Shown one piece after another: positions 16,622-24,741 of a stretch of DNA of 64,000 bases (within the stretch, counting starts at the first letter, position 1; each line of letters opens with the position of its first letter). The notes beneath the pieces were generated by a model that had not been told where the DNA came from, made no database searches, and was given only the letters and a program-made list of their open reading frames with translations. Where the stretch lies: positions 59,049 through 123,048 of the forward strand of contig JAKPNN010000030.1 of NCBI GenBank assembly GCA_029548365.1, given 5' to 3'. A program made the position numbers and the translations under genes. Source of the stretch: Chloroflexota bacterium (GTDB taxonomy: Bacteria > Chloroflexota > Anaerolineae > Anaerolineales > Anaerolineaceae).

Positions 16622-17662
16622 ATGAGCAGTAATATTTCACGTCGAGATTTTTTAAAACTTAGCGCTACAACCCTGGTCGGTTTAATGCTTCCGCGCAATC
16701 TGCTCTCGCGTTTAGATGCTGATCCTGCCACGCGCAGAAATCCCCAGCTTTTAGGGCGGGTGCTAAAAGATCAAGCTCCGCTGTATACCGCTCCCAGCGA
16801 AGGATCTGCGATCCTTACCGAACTGGTCAAGGATCAAATCCATCGCATCACCAACGTCACAACCGGGAAAGACGACACCTCCGCCAATCGGGTTTGGTAT
16901 CAGCTCGATGGCGCCGGTTATACCCACTCAAGACGCATCCAGCCGGTCAGGATGGAAACCAATACGCCCGCGTTCACAATACCCCAAAAAGGTTGCCTGG
17001 GCGAAATTACCATTCCTTATGTGGATGCCTATTCATCCCTGGACACAAAGCGCAAATGGCTGTACCGTTTTTATTACGCCTCGACCTTCTGGGTCACCGA
17101 CGTGAGAAGTGATGAAAATGGCGTGGCCTGGTATGAGCTGCTGGATGACCGAAACTATACGAAATTTTATATCCCAGCCATCAGCATGCGGCTGGTGCCC
17201 AATGTTGAACTCGCCGCGCTTTCTCCCCACATCCCCTATCAAGACAAGCAGCTGGTGATTGACTTGGCTAAACAAACCCTGACGGCGCTGATTGGGGAGA
17301 AGGTCATCACAACCATGCGCGTTTCCACCGGTATCCGGCTGGAAGAAGGGGGCTTTGCCACCCCTAAGGGTGCCTTCCGCACCATCCGTAAGCGACCGTG
17401 CAGGCACATGGTTGCCCCACCCAGTGAATTTGGCACAGGCTATGATCTGCCCGGTGTCCCCTGGGTTTGTTATTTCACTGTTGATGGCGTCGCACTCCAC
17501 GGCACCTACTGGCACAACGACTTTGGCGTACCTCACAGCCATGGCTGCATTAACCTGACCCCCCAGAATGCCAAATGGATTTATCTCTGGACGACGCCCC
17601 CGGTGCCCCCGGATGAATATTATTTTGCCGACGATCAGGGAACGCGCGTTATCATTCAATAG
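16622..17662 (+). CDS. Secreted L,D-transpeptidase (YkuD) with Tat signal
   Basis: Starts at the ATG at 16622 with a twin-arginine signal (SRRDFLKLS, residues 6-14) followed by a hydrophobic stretch, so it is exported folded. A middle region of about 150 residues has SH3-like pieces (LKDQAPLYTAPSEGSAILTEL). The YkuD domain is at about 217-346 with HGTYWH and SHGCINL (Cys309). The catalytic block is very similar to the preceding gene, suggesting duplication followed by a change of anchoring. Confidence 0.9.
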   Translation: MSSNISRRDFLKLSATTLVGLMLPRNLLSRLDADPATRRNPQLLGRVLKDQAPLYTAPSEGSAILTELVKDQIHRITNVTTGKDDTSANRVWYQLDGAGYTHSRRIQPVRMETNTPAFTIPQKGCLGEITIPYVDAYSSLDTKRKWLYRFYYASTFWVTDVRSDENGVAWYELLDDRNYTKFYIPAISMRLVPNVELAALSPHIPYQDKQLVIDLAKQTLTALIGEKVITTMRVSTGIRLEEGGFATPKGAFRTIRKRPCRHMVAPPSEFGTGYDLPGVPWVCYFTVDGVALHGTYWHNDFGVPHSHGCINLTPQNAKWIYLWTTPPVPPDEYYFADDQGTRVIIQ

Positions 17663-17750
17663 CCGCCCAACACCCCATTTAGGTTAACTGAAATCTTATA
17701 CAATAGGGCTATAGTTCAGTAGAACGTTAATAGAATTTTTGGAGGACGAC

Positions 17751-18176
17751 TTGCGAAAAAAAGCTGTTTTTGAAGGCCTGGTTTACGATGAATTCGGAAA
17801 TCCGGTTGAAACCGGCTGGATTGGCTCAGAACCCTGTTACATCGTTGATGATAATGGGTTCAGACGGCATATCTCGGCTGAGGAAGTCGATCGGCAGGTG
17901 TGGGCTCACTTCCAGGAACAGATTGAAGGTCATGAAGACTTGCTTTCTGCAAAAGCCGCTGAAATGCTGGGACAGGATGATATCTTCACCGTAGCTGCCA
18001 TTCAAAGCCAGTTTAAAAACCTGGATGCCCATTACGATAAACTGGCAGAGATTGGCTTTCCCGAGGAGAGCCGCATGTACCTGGGAATGATCGGGTTTCG
18101 CATCATCATTTCCATCCATGGCGAGGTTTTAGAGGTCATTCAGCCCGGGATTGTTGACAACTCCAATGACGATTAA
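17751..18176 (+). CDS. Conserved-looking hypothetical protein, 141 residues
   Basis: I do not recognise a family. The best start is TTG 17751, five bases after GGAGG; another TTG at 17739 overlaps that site. The protein is acidic, soluble, with no signal or membrane helix. It opens with a short beta-rich part (VFEGLVYDEFGNPVETGWIG) containing one Cys, a helical middle and a hydrophobic strand near the end (GMIGFRIIISIHGEVLEVI). It lies 48 bases before the thioredoxin-TPR gene, perhaps in one operon. TACAAT at 17699-17704 could be its -10. Confidence 0.7.
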   Translation: MRKKAVFEGLVYDEFGNPVETGWIGSEPCYIVDDNGFRRHISAEEVDRQVWAHFQEQIEGHEDLLSAKAAEMLGQDDIFTVAAIQSQFKNLDAHYDKLAEIGFPEESRMYLGMIGFRIIISIHGEVLEVIQPGIVDNSNDD

Positions 18177-18224
18177 CCCCCTCCGGATGAGATTCGCAGT
18201 AAAATAAAGCTGAGGAGAATAAGC

Positions 18225-19055
18225 ATGACCCCGGATTTTATCATTCACGTTGATGAATCTGATTTTGAATACGAAGTATTGCAGTATTCAACCCGAGCGC
18301 CGGTGTTGGTTGATTTCTGGGCGACCTGGTGTATCGCTTGCCGTGTTTTGAGTCCAAAGCTGGAGGCTCTTGCCCTTGAAGCCGAAGGGCGTTTTCGACT
18401 GGCTAAACTCAACGTCGACGAAAATGAAAAGCTGGCTAAAAGGTACAAAATCCACAATCTCCCCGCGGTAAAAGCTTTTGTGGATGGCCATGTGGTCGGT
18501 GAATTTTCCGGCATACCTGCAGATGAAGGCTTGCGGGCTTTTGTGCGTCGCCTGTCACCGGTGCCCGAAGACCTGCTGTTTGCAAAGGGCAACAGCCTGT
18601 TAGAGCTGGGCGAATATGGCGAATCTGAAGAAGCCTACCGGCAATTCCTTTCTGTACAGCCTGACCACCCCGGCGCCCTGCTGGGGTTGATTCGCGCCTT
18701 GCTCCTCCAGGGCGAGGGCCAAACTGCCGGCATACTGCTGAAAACTTTCCCAGCCAGCGCAGAATACGCAACCGCCCAGCAGCTCAAACCAGTCGCCAGG
18801 GCTTTTTCTGAGTACAAAGACGAATGGTTAGGAACCGATCAGCCCCTGGAAGCAGCTTTCAGGAACAGCGTCCGCCTGGCAAAGCGGGGTAATATTTTCG
18901 CCGCCCTGGACGGCTTTTTAGACATCTTGCGCAAAGATCGCCATTATCGCGGGGACGAGGTCAGGGAGGTCTATGTTGGGTTGCTGGCTTTGCTGGGGGA
19001 TACACACCCGGAAGCTCCGCAATACCGCCAGGATTTGTCGTCAGCGTTGTTTTAG
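18225..19055 (+). CDS. Thioredoxin-domain protein with TPR tail (CnoX/YbbN-like)
   Basis: The N-terminal thioredoxin domain (1-110) has the active site WCIAC (Cys36, Cys39); the usual proline before the second cysteine is Ala, but the cis-Pro region (LPAVKAF) is kept. Residues 115-276 hold TPR-like helices (GNSLLELGEYGESEEAYRQF). CnoX-type proteins combine holdase activity and mixed-disulphide protection of clients and hand them to GroEL or DnaK. AGGAG precedes the ATG. Confidence 0.88.
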   Translation: MTPDFIIHVDESDFEYEVLQYSTRAPVLVDFWATWCIACRVLSPKLEALALEAEGRFRLAKLNVDENEKLAKRYKIHNLPAVKAFVDGHVVGEFSGIPADEGLRAFVRRLSPVPEDLLFAKGNSLLELGEYGESEEAYRQFLSVQPDHPGALLGLIRALLLQGEGQTAGILLKTFPASAEYATAQQLKPVARAFSEYKDEWLGTDQPLEAAFRNSVRLAKRGNIFAALDGFLDILRKDRHYRGDEVREVYVGLLALLGDTHPEAPQYRQDLSSALF

Positions 19056-19517
19056 GTGTGGTGAATGGGGGATTGGGAAGCTGGGAATCAGAAATCAGGA
19101 AGCAGGGATTAGGAGGCAATCCCCGTCAATAAGCCCTCAACCTGATCCAACCAGAACCTTCGATAACCCTCTGCTGAAAACGCCGTGTCAGATGAAAACA
19201 AAAACAAATGCACGCGTTTCTCAACCTGTTAAAACAAGCATAGCGCGGATATATTCGTTTATCTTTTTTTTAATTTGCAGTTCAAGCGCGTCAAGGATGG
19301 TCTTGTTTCCTCGAAGCGATACACTCGTGTTTTTCGCTTAATGGGTTTCGTACCCATGTATGCTGAAAGCCTTGATGTATAAGGGTTTTACCCAGAATCA
19401 TTCCTTCACCCTTGACATCAACACGACGCTCTCCACATGCCTTGTTGCTGTGATGCTGAATACCATCGAACCCGGTACTCCCTTGGTAGCGCAGAAATCT
19501 AAGCAATCCGACAGCAT
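19056..19517. other. Intergenic, left edge of accessory island: G/A-rich simple repeat, no supported gene
   Basis: Bases 19064-19115 carry a degenerate GGGAATCAG/GGGATTAGG-like repeat that recurs at 45720-45780. The remainder holds overlapping short frames on both strands, none with recognisable protein content. Base composition becomes AT-richer here than in the genes to the left. Confidence 0.5.
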
Positions 19518-20786
19518 CTAATCCTTCAAACACCCAATCGGGACAACCCACACACCGTTCTTCATTTGAAAAGCATATTCTGTGGCAGTGAGCACCATTA
19601 AAAAAGTTGGGGCTGGAGTTTTAGTTGTATCGATATTTTCACTGAATTTTATAAGGTTGTCAGCTGCCTTTTCAATCTCTCCCGCTCCCATTTTTACTTC
19701 AATAGCCGCCCAGCGTTCATCTTTCAGTTGAATAATTGCATCAACCTCGAAGTTTAACTGATCTCGATAGTGATAGACCGAGCCATCCAAGCTGTCTGCA
19801 TAAACCCGTAAATCTCGAATACATAATGATTCAAAAAGATATCCAAATGTCCTAAAATCACTCAACAGTTTTCTGCTATCTGCGCGAAGGGCAGCTGTAG
19901 AGATAGATGGGTCTATAAAGTGCCGCTTAGCAGTAATACGAATCGCTCGTTTGGACCGTAAGTATGGACTCCAAGCCGGAAGATCTTCCAGCACATACAA
20001 TTTCTTCATTGCTAAAATGTAATCATTAATTGTTTTATCAGAAAGCCCCTCGTCATTAGAAACAAGGTCACGGAATAGTGTTTGTGTGTTTGCCTGTGTG
20101 GAAATATTTCGAGCAATCGAACGCAGCAACGCATATACTCTGTCCGGGCTACGCTCAACATTACCAATTTGAGACATATCCTGATGTGCAACCGCATCCA
20201 AATAATTATCCACCATTTTTAGTGCATACTTTTCGTTTTCTTCCCCCACTGCTTCCGGCCAGCCACCACGTGTTAGAACAAAAGCAATGCGCTCGATATT
20301 CATTTGACTTACGGCGAACATGTCTTTTTTGCCTTCAAACAAATCTTGTAGCGAAATTTCTCCTGTGGATTCCCCCGATTCAAATAATGACATAGTACGC
20401 ATAATCATTCGACTGATACGACCAGTGCCTGTATGCATATCTTTTGTTTCAGGAGGGACAACCGATCCAGTTAAAATAAACTGCCCCCGAGAGCTGCGTT
20501 TATCAACGGCAAAGCGTACAGCATTCCACAAACCCGGTGCCTCCTGCCATTCATCAAGCAGCCGTGGCGTTTTTCCCTCCAGAAGTTTTGATGGTTTTGT
20601 GTCCGCAAGCAATTTATACTCCCTGGCGTGGTCAGGGTCCTGCAAATATAAAATGCTGGCAGCTGCTTCTTCGGCGGTTCGAGTCTTGCCGCACCATTTG
20701 GGGCCGACAATCAAAACTGCTCCGGATGTTGCCAAGTAAAGCTCCAGTTTTTTATCTGCAATTCGCGGTAAATATTTTTTGTTCAC
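19518..20786 (-). CDS. AAA+ ATPase of the DUF4143 type (first of two)
   Basis: 422 residues starting with GTG. Walker A is GPKWCGKT (28-35), Walker B-like LLDEW (76-80), sensor-like FILTGSVV follows. The C-terminal DUF4143 part has Asp349 (FEVDAI) and Glu363-x-Lys365 (AIEVKMG), the pattern of a PD-(D/E)xK nuclease fold. These proteins are common in accessory regions and unexplained. The gene is preceded by a perfect TTGACA-N17-TATAAT promoter whose -35 is the first unit of a 23-bp repeat array. Confidence 0.88.
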   Translation of the reverse strand: MNKKYLPRIADKKLELYLATSGAVLIVGPKWCGKTRTAEEAAASILYLQDPDHAREYKLLADTKPSKLLEGKTPRLLDEWQEAPGLWNAVRFAVDKRSSRGQFILTGSVVPPETKDMHTGTGRISRMIMRTMSLFESGESTGEISLQDLFEGKKDMFAVSQMNIERIAFVLTRGGWPEAVGEENEKYALKMVDNYLDAVAHQDMSQIGNVERSPDRVYALLRSIARNISTQANTQTLFRDLVSNDEGLSDKTINDYILAMKKLYVLEDLPAWSPYLRSKRAIRITAKRHFIDPSISTAALRADSRKLLSDFRTFGYLFESLCIRDLRVYADSLDGSVYHYRDQLNFEVDAIIQLKDERWAAIEVKMGAGEIEKAADNLIKFSENIDTTKTPAPTFLMVLTATEYAFQMKNGVWVVPIGCLKD

Positions 20787-20821
20787 GATACAACCGCCTT
20801 CATCACTTGAATTTATATTGC

Positions 20822-20850
20822 ATTATATTTTCCACTTCCATGTTTGTCAA
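20822..20850 (-). promoter_or_regulatory. Consensus promoter of the first DUF4143 ATPase
   Basis: On the minus strand TTGACA (20845-20850) and TATAAT (20822-20827) are 17 bases apart, a full match to the sigma-70 consensus. The -35 belongs to repeat unit 1 of the upstream array. Confidence 0.85.
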
Positions 20851-20942
20851 GCATTTACTTCCATGTTTGTCAAGCATTTACTTCCATATTTGTCAAGTGT
20901 TTACTTCCATGTTTGTCATATTATCGATTCTCTTTTTGTCAA
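20834..20942. repeat. 23-bp tandem array upstream of the ATPase, each unit carrying TTGACAA
   Basis: The box TTTGTCA(A) (TTGACAA on the minus strand) starts at 20843, 20866, 20889, 20912 and 20935, exactly 23 bases apart. Units 1-3 (20834-20902) are nearly identical over the whole 23 bases (ACTTCCATGTTTGTCAAGC plus ATTT), unit 4 is half conserved and unit 5 keeps only the box. There are no spacers, so it is not a CRISPR array. Confidence 0.9.
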
Positions 20943-21001
20943 TCCTAATATGGCATCACTGATTGATATCATTGTAAAGGGATTAAAAATCATTTACACT
21001 T

Positions 21002-21280
21002 CTGCCCAACATCGCCACCTCCAATGCAGGTTATGATAAAGTCGGTAATGAGATTTTCCGATTGCATGACCAGAAGGAAAAGCTGCAGGTTGAAAATGCA
21101 AGCCGCGATGAACTCAAAACGCGTATAGCGAGCATTAGCGCATTCCTTAAAAAGCAACCTGTTATCTTCATAGAATACGGCGATCAACCGGTCAGCCGGC
21201 TGATCGAAAAGGTCACCATTATCGAGGAAAAATTCACCATGTAGTTTAAATCGGGCGTGACGGTAGATGTTGAGGAATAA
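21002..21280 (+). pseudogene. C-terminal remnant of a large serine recombinase, with in-frame stop
   Basis: The frame reads LPNIATSNAGYDKVGNEIFR, then a coiled coil, then LIEKVTIIEEKFTM, a TAG stop at 21242-21244, then FKSGVTVDVEE and TAA at 21278-21280. This is the C-terminal part of Firmicutes-type site-specific serine recombinases, where the sequence is normally continuous (KFTVEFKSG). The resolvase domain is absent. It marks past element activity in this island. Confidence 0.8.
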
Positions 21281-21358
21281 GGTTGAAAACAAGCATAGCG
21301 CTCTACGAAAAGATGCTGTAGGGTGCCTATATCCTGTTACACGTAAATTTCAAAGTTA

Positions 21359-21982
21359 TCAGAAGGCATATTTTTCAAGCAACAAAGCAAAGTCGATACA
21401 AAATTGCATATCTTTAATGCCCAATTTCGCCTTATAGTAGTGATGGGCTTCGTTTACTGCGGAGACCTTTTCAAGCATGTATCCCGCATCTGCTGCCGCA
21501 ACTTCAGAAGCAGAATGGTATCCTGCTTCATAAAACGCCCTTGCTGCAACGGGACCTACTCCATTGATACGCACAAGATCGCAAAGGCAAAATAACTCGT
21601 CCGATATGTCCGGCTTCTGGTCCCAATACTCTTTCGATGTTCTTAATCCAGACTCAGCCAATTTCTCAAGCAGTGAAGCATGAATACCTGGAAACTCTAA
21701 AAGCGGAACGGACTTTTGCTCTAAGCTGCCGATTTCTCGCCTCAAAATCACCAGATATTCCTCTGATAAGCCGCTTTCGGTTGCAAAGGCTGTAATTCTC
21801 TTGGGAGTAGAAAAGCTCTTTTTCAAATCTGTGACAGACTTAATACCCTTACTTTCAAACTCAGCAAAGTTCTTATCAATGTCCTGCCATAAAATTCTGC
21901 GCCCTGGCAATAGATTTTGTTGTTTAAGCAGGTCTTTATACTCCTGAACAGATAAACGCTCTAAATCCAGATTATATTTCAT
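21359..21982 (-). CDS. DUF4332-like helix-hairpin-helix protein
   Basis: 207 residues, all helical. The segment LVRINGVGPVAARAFYEAGY near residues 138-157 is a helix-hairpin-helix motif of the kind that binds DNA without sequence preference, and an earlier degenerate one (FPGIHASLLEKLAESGL) is visible. This fits DUF4332-type proteins; a DNA-binding role is inference. GGAGG lies close before the ATG at 21982. It is flanked by the recombinase remnant and the second ATPase. Confidence 0.6.
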   Translation of the reverse strand: MKYNLDLERLSVQEYKDLLKQQNLLPGRRILWQDIDKNFAEFESKGIKSVTDLKKSFSTPKRITAFATESGLSEEYLVILRREIGSLEQKSVPLLEFPGIHASLLEKLAESGLRTSKEYWDQKPDISDELFCLCDLVRINGVGPVAARAFYEAGYHSASEVAAADAGYMLEKVSAVNEAHHYYKAKLGIKDMQFCIDFALLLEKYAF

Positions 21983-22153
21983 ATGCCTCCCTCCATGAAC
22001 AAACTCCTGTTTTTAGATATAAAAAATTTTTCTTAGAGCAACATCTGACCTGACCACTCGCGGGGCTGTAACATCTCACCTGAAAGGGACGCCAACCTGC
22101 ACTGTTCAGGTTCATACCTCAAATGGTTCTACAGGCACATCGCTTTTCACTGT

Positions 22154-23347
22154 TTATTCGTCTCTTTGGAGAAAATCAAACAGGTGGACAATTTCAATCC
22201 CATCGATAAAGCCAACATCAAAATAATTCATCGAGACAATCAACTTCTCATAATTATCGCGGATCAGAAGTAAGTTCTTTGTTTCCCGGTCACTTTGTTT
22301 CGGCAATTCATAAACAACTTGAACGTACTTAACAACTTCGTTTTTAAAACAAACGAAGTCGATTTCGTAAGCATCGTATTTTCCTACGAAAACTTCATAG
22401 CCTGATTGCAGTAATTTCATAAAGACCAGGTTTTCGATTTGAGAACCTAGGTCGGTGTTTATTCTACCAAGAACATTGTTTCTCAACCCCGTATCGACGA
22501 CGTAATATTTGCCTAGCGTTTTTAGTCTTTCCTTTCCTCGCACATCATAGCGAACTGCTTTATAAAATATAAATGCATTCTCAAGGAGTAAGAGGTACTT
22601 ATCGATTGTGTCTGCTTTTGTCTTTGTTCCTGCTGAAGATAAATAATTAGCAATTCGATTACTTGATATGGGGTTTCCAATGTTATCCATCAGGTAAATT
22701 GAAATTTTCAATAGCAAGTCTATGTTGCTAATGTTCCCGTGTATAGATACATCTTTCAAAAGAATACTATTATAAATACCCTTAAGAACATCTGTCTTCA
22801 AAAGAGGTTCCCTTAACAGGACAACCGAAGGAAAACCGCCAAACTTGAGATATTCATTTAAGGCTGATTGTTCTTCTTTTAAATCTCGGGTATTTGTAAA
22901 AATCAAGAATTCGCTGAAAGACAACGGGTAAATGGGAATCTCAACATACCTGCCGGTGAGGTATGTCGCCAGCTCTCCAGAAAGCAAATTCGCAGTAGAT
23001 CCAGTGATGTAGATATCGCAATCATAGGCCACTCGTAATCCGTTGATCAATTTGGGCCAACCGGTTACTTCTTGAATTTCATCAAATAAGAAATAAATCT
23101 TTTTGTCCTTTGTAACATTTTCTTTAATATAATCAAAGAGCACCTCTGTGTTGTGTAGTTTAAAGGTGTCCGGATGTTCAAAATTGATGAAGAATACAGA
23201 ATCTGCAAATCCTTCATCTACCAAATGGCTTTGGAACAATTTCAATAATACAGACTTGCCTGAACGTCTAACGCCGGTAATTACTTTGATAAACTCAGTA
23301 TCTTTATATTGGATCAACTTATTTAAATAATAGTCTCTTGGTAGCAT
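22154..23347 (-). CDS. AAA+ ATPase of the DUF4143 type (second of two)
   Basis: 397 residues with Walker A GVRRSGKS (25-32), Walker B FLFDE (86-90), then YITGSTANLLSGELATYLTGR and the C-terminal DUF4143 region ending with a nuclease-like EIDFVCF...VQVVYEL, where the final lysine of the catalytic triad seems replaced. Strongly AT-rich coding compared with neighbours outside the island, suggesting transfer. It is not a recent duplicate of the first ATPase, because the sequences differ throughout. AGGTGA precedes the ATG. Confidence 0.88.
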   Translation of the reverse strand: MLPRDYYLNKLIQYKDTEFIKVITGVRRSGKSVLLKLFQSHLVDEGFADSVFFINFEHPDTFKLHNTEVLFDYIKENVTKDKKIYFLFDEIQEVTGWPKLINGLRVAYDCDIYITGSTANLLSGELATYLTGRYVEIPIYPLSFSEFLIFTNTRDLKEEQSALNEYLKFGGFPSVVLLREPLLKTDVLKGIYNSILLKDVSIHGNISNIDLLLKISIYLMDNIGNPISSNRIANYLSSAGTKTKADTIDKYLLLLENAFIFYKAVRYDVRGKERLKTLGKYYVVDTGLRNNVLGRINTDLGSQIENLVFMKLLQSGYEVFVGKYDAYEIDFVCFKNEVVKYVQVVYELPKQSDRETKNLLLIRDNYEKLIVSMNYFDVGFIDGIEIVHLFDFLQRDE

Positions 23348-23364
23348 AAAATCACCTCGAAATC

Positions 23365-23392
23365 ATTATACTACAAGTAAACCCTTTGTAAA
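23365..23392 (-). promoter_or_regulatory. Promoter of the second DUF4143 ATPase
   Basis: Minus-strand TTTACA (23387-23392) and TATAAT (23365-23370) with a 16-base spacer, 18 bases before the ATG. The -35 lies within the first palindrome of the array. Confidence 0.75.
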
Positions 23393-23517
23393 GGTAATAT
23401 TCATAGAATAATAGGCTTTTCCCTTTCTGAAGGTGATACTATTAATATAAAAGATTTATCCCTTTTAAAGGGTAAAACTTGTGAAAATATATGGTTTTCC
23501 TCCTTAATAGGGAAATG
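23378..23517. repeat. Array of four CCCTTT/AAAGGG palindromes upstream of the second ATPase
   Basis: Imperfect dyads centred near 23388, 23427, 23466 and 23506, so about 39 bases apart. The best is CCCTTT-T-AAAGGG (23460-23472), flanked by TTTA and TAAA; the others are CCTTT-GT-AAAGG, CCTT-N4-AAGG and CCT-N4-AGG within TTTCC...GGAAA. The bases between the dyads are unrelated. The rest of the gap to 23651 shows nothing else. Confidence 0.7.
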
Positions 23518-23651
23518 TAAGGTTTTCGAAGACAGTCCAACGTCATTGACACAACCGTCTCAATGTGCCCCTAGAGACTAATAAAGATATCGCAGGTGGA
23601 GAGTATATCCTCGGTGGCAGGTGCTTTTTTAAAATATCAATTATAAGTATT

Positions 23652-24499
23652 CTATTTTATGTTTATGTTGATCAATTTTGTTTTATCCAAACTATCCAAA
23701 TGCAGTTCATAATCGCAAATTTGTAAAATTGCACTCCTGTGCGTTATAGCAATAAAGATGCATGGGTGCTCATTTAAATATTCATCAATAGCTTTAATGA
23801 TCGCTTGTTCCATATTGGCATCTAATGATGCTGTAGGTTCATCATAAATCAATAATGCTGGCATTCTGTACATTGAACGAGCAAGACCAATTCTTTGCTT
23901 TTCTCCTCACTCATGACATTCGAGTAATCAGCCAGCTCCTCACCAATCAAGGGACGTATTTTTTTATTAATTCCTAAATAAATTATTACGTATATAGAAA
24001 ATATCACTACCAATAATCCAGTAAGTGCAGGATTCATATTAAATAAAATAATATAGATTGCAATAATTCGAATAAGAATAATAGCTGTACTGGGTACTTG
24101 ATAAACCTTATATTTTGCATAAAGTTCGCTATCATTAAGGATCTTGTTAAGCTTATCTCCTATATTATTTGATTCAAAAATTGATATTGGCTGATTTAAC
24201 GCTAATGACAAAACATGGTCTCTCATTAGATTAATTCCATCATAAAGAGCTTTTGAAAATCGATCCTTTAAATAATAGACAATTAAGTCAAGAATTGATA
24301 CACCAATCAACATAATTGTTAATTGAGTTATCTCTTGAAAATGATCAGGTGTAGCTAGAAGATTTATTTTATCGATCAATAGACCAATGAATACGGGTTG
24401 CGCCAGGGACAATCCGATGGAAATTATTTGAAAGATAAAAGCAATGATTCTTAATGGCAAAATAGGTTTCAAAATTGATTTAAAGTCTGACATAAGCAC
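23652..24499 (-). pseudogene. ABC exporter with large internal deletion
   Basis: The first frame (24499 down to about 23915) encodes roughly 195 residues of a type I exporter membrane domain (hydrophobic helices at about 15-35, 55-75, 130-175). It ends abruptly at ELADYSNVMSE and changes into unrelated residues. At that point a second frame reads GEKQRIGLARSMYRMPALLI, YDEPTASLDANM and AITHRS, the signature, Walker B and switch His of the ATPase domain, to 23652. The rest of the membrane domain and the Walker A half are missing. Any product would lack ATP binding, so I call it dead. Confidence 0.82.
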
Positions 24500-24513
24500 G
24501 CCCTATTCCATGA

Positions 24514-24720
24514 TTACATGTTCATCATTTTCCAACATGCCTGATAATATATTTCAATGTCGTTCTCTAACAAAAGCTGACCTAACACGTCACAAGGTTC
24601 ACCGCAACACCCAGGTGGAATATTACGAAAAATATTGTCCTTAAACAACTCACTTTCCCCCTTAGCCACATCTACAGCTTCCCTGAATTGATTAGCTAAT
24701 CGTTTGAGTTCTTTCATCAT
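24514..24720 (-). CDS. Small protein with PPGCCGEPCDVLGQLL motif, probably a truncated gene
   Basis: 68 residues, start ATG ATG after GGGAGGA. The segment NIPPGCCGEPCDVLGQLLLE resembles the FP-x-GCCGD-x(2)-LL start of a papain-like/NlpC-like group of small proteins that are normally about 150-200 residues long; here the frame ends soon after. It lies just before the broken ABC exporter. A peptide-precursor role was considered, but no leader/core boundary is seen. Annotation as a fragment is inference. Confidence 0.45.
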   Translation of the reverse strand: MMKELKRLANQFREAVDVAKGESELFKDNIFRNIPPGCCGEPCDVLGQLLLENDIEIYYQACWKMMNM

Positions 24721-24741
24721 GTCCTCCCTGCAAATTCAAAT

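Noticed and set aside
19291..19551. 86-codon minus-strand frame after the first ATPase
   Set aside because: Overlaps the ATPase 3' end in another frame and matches no family I know; kept only as an unassigned region.
20834..20942. CRISPR array
   Set aside because: The 23-bp units are contiguous, without spacers, and no cas gene is present.
24514..24720. Lantibiotic or other exported peptide precursor next to an ABC exporter
   Set aside because: No double-glycine or leader-core pattern, no modification enzyme, and the motif fits the start of a larger enzyme-like family.
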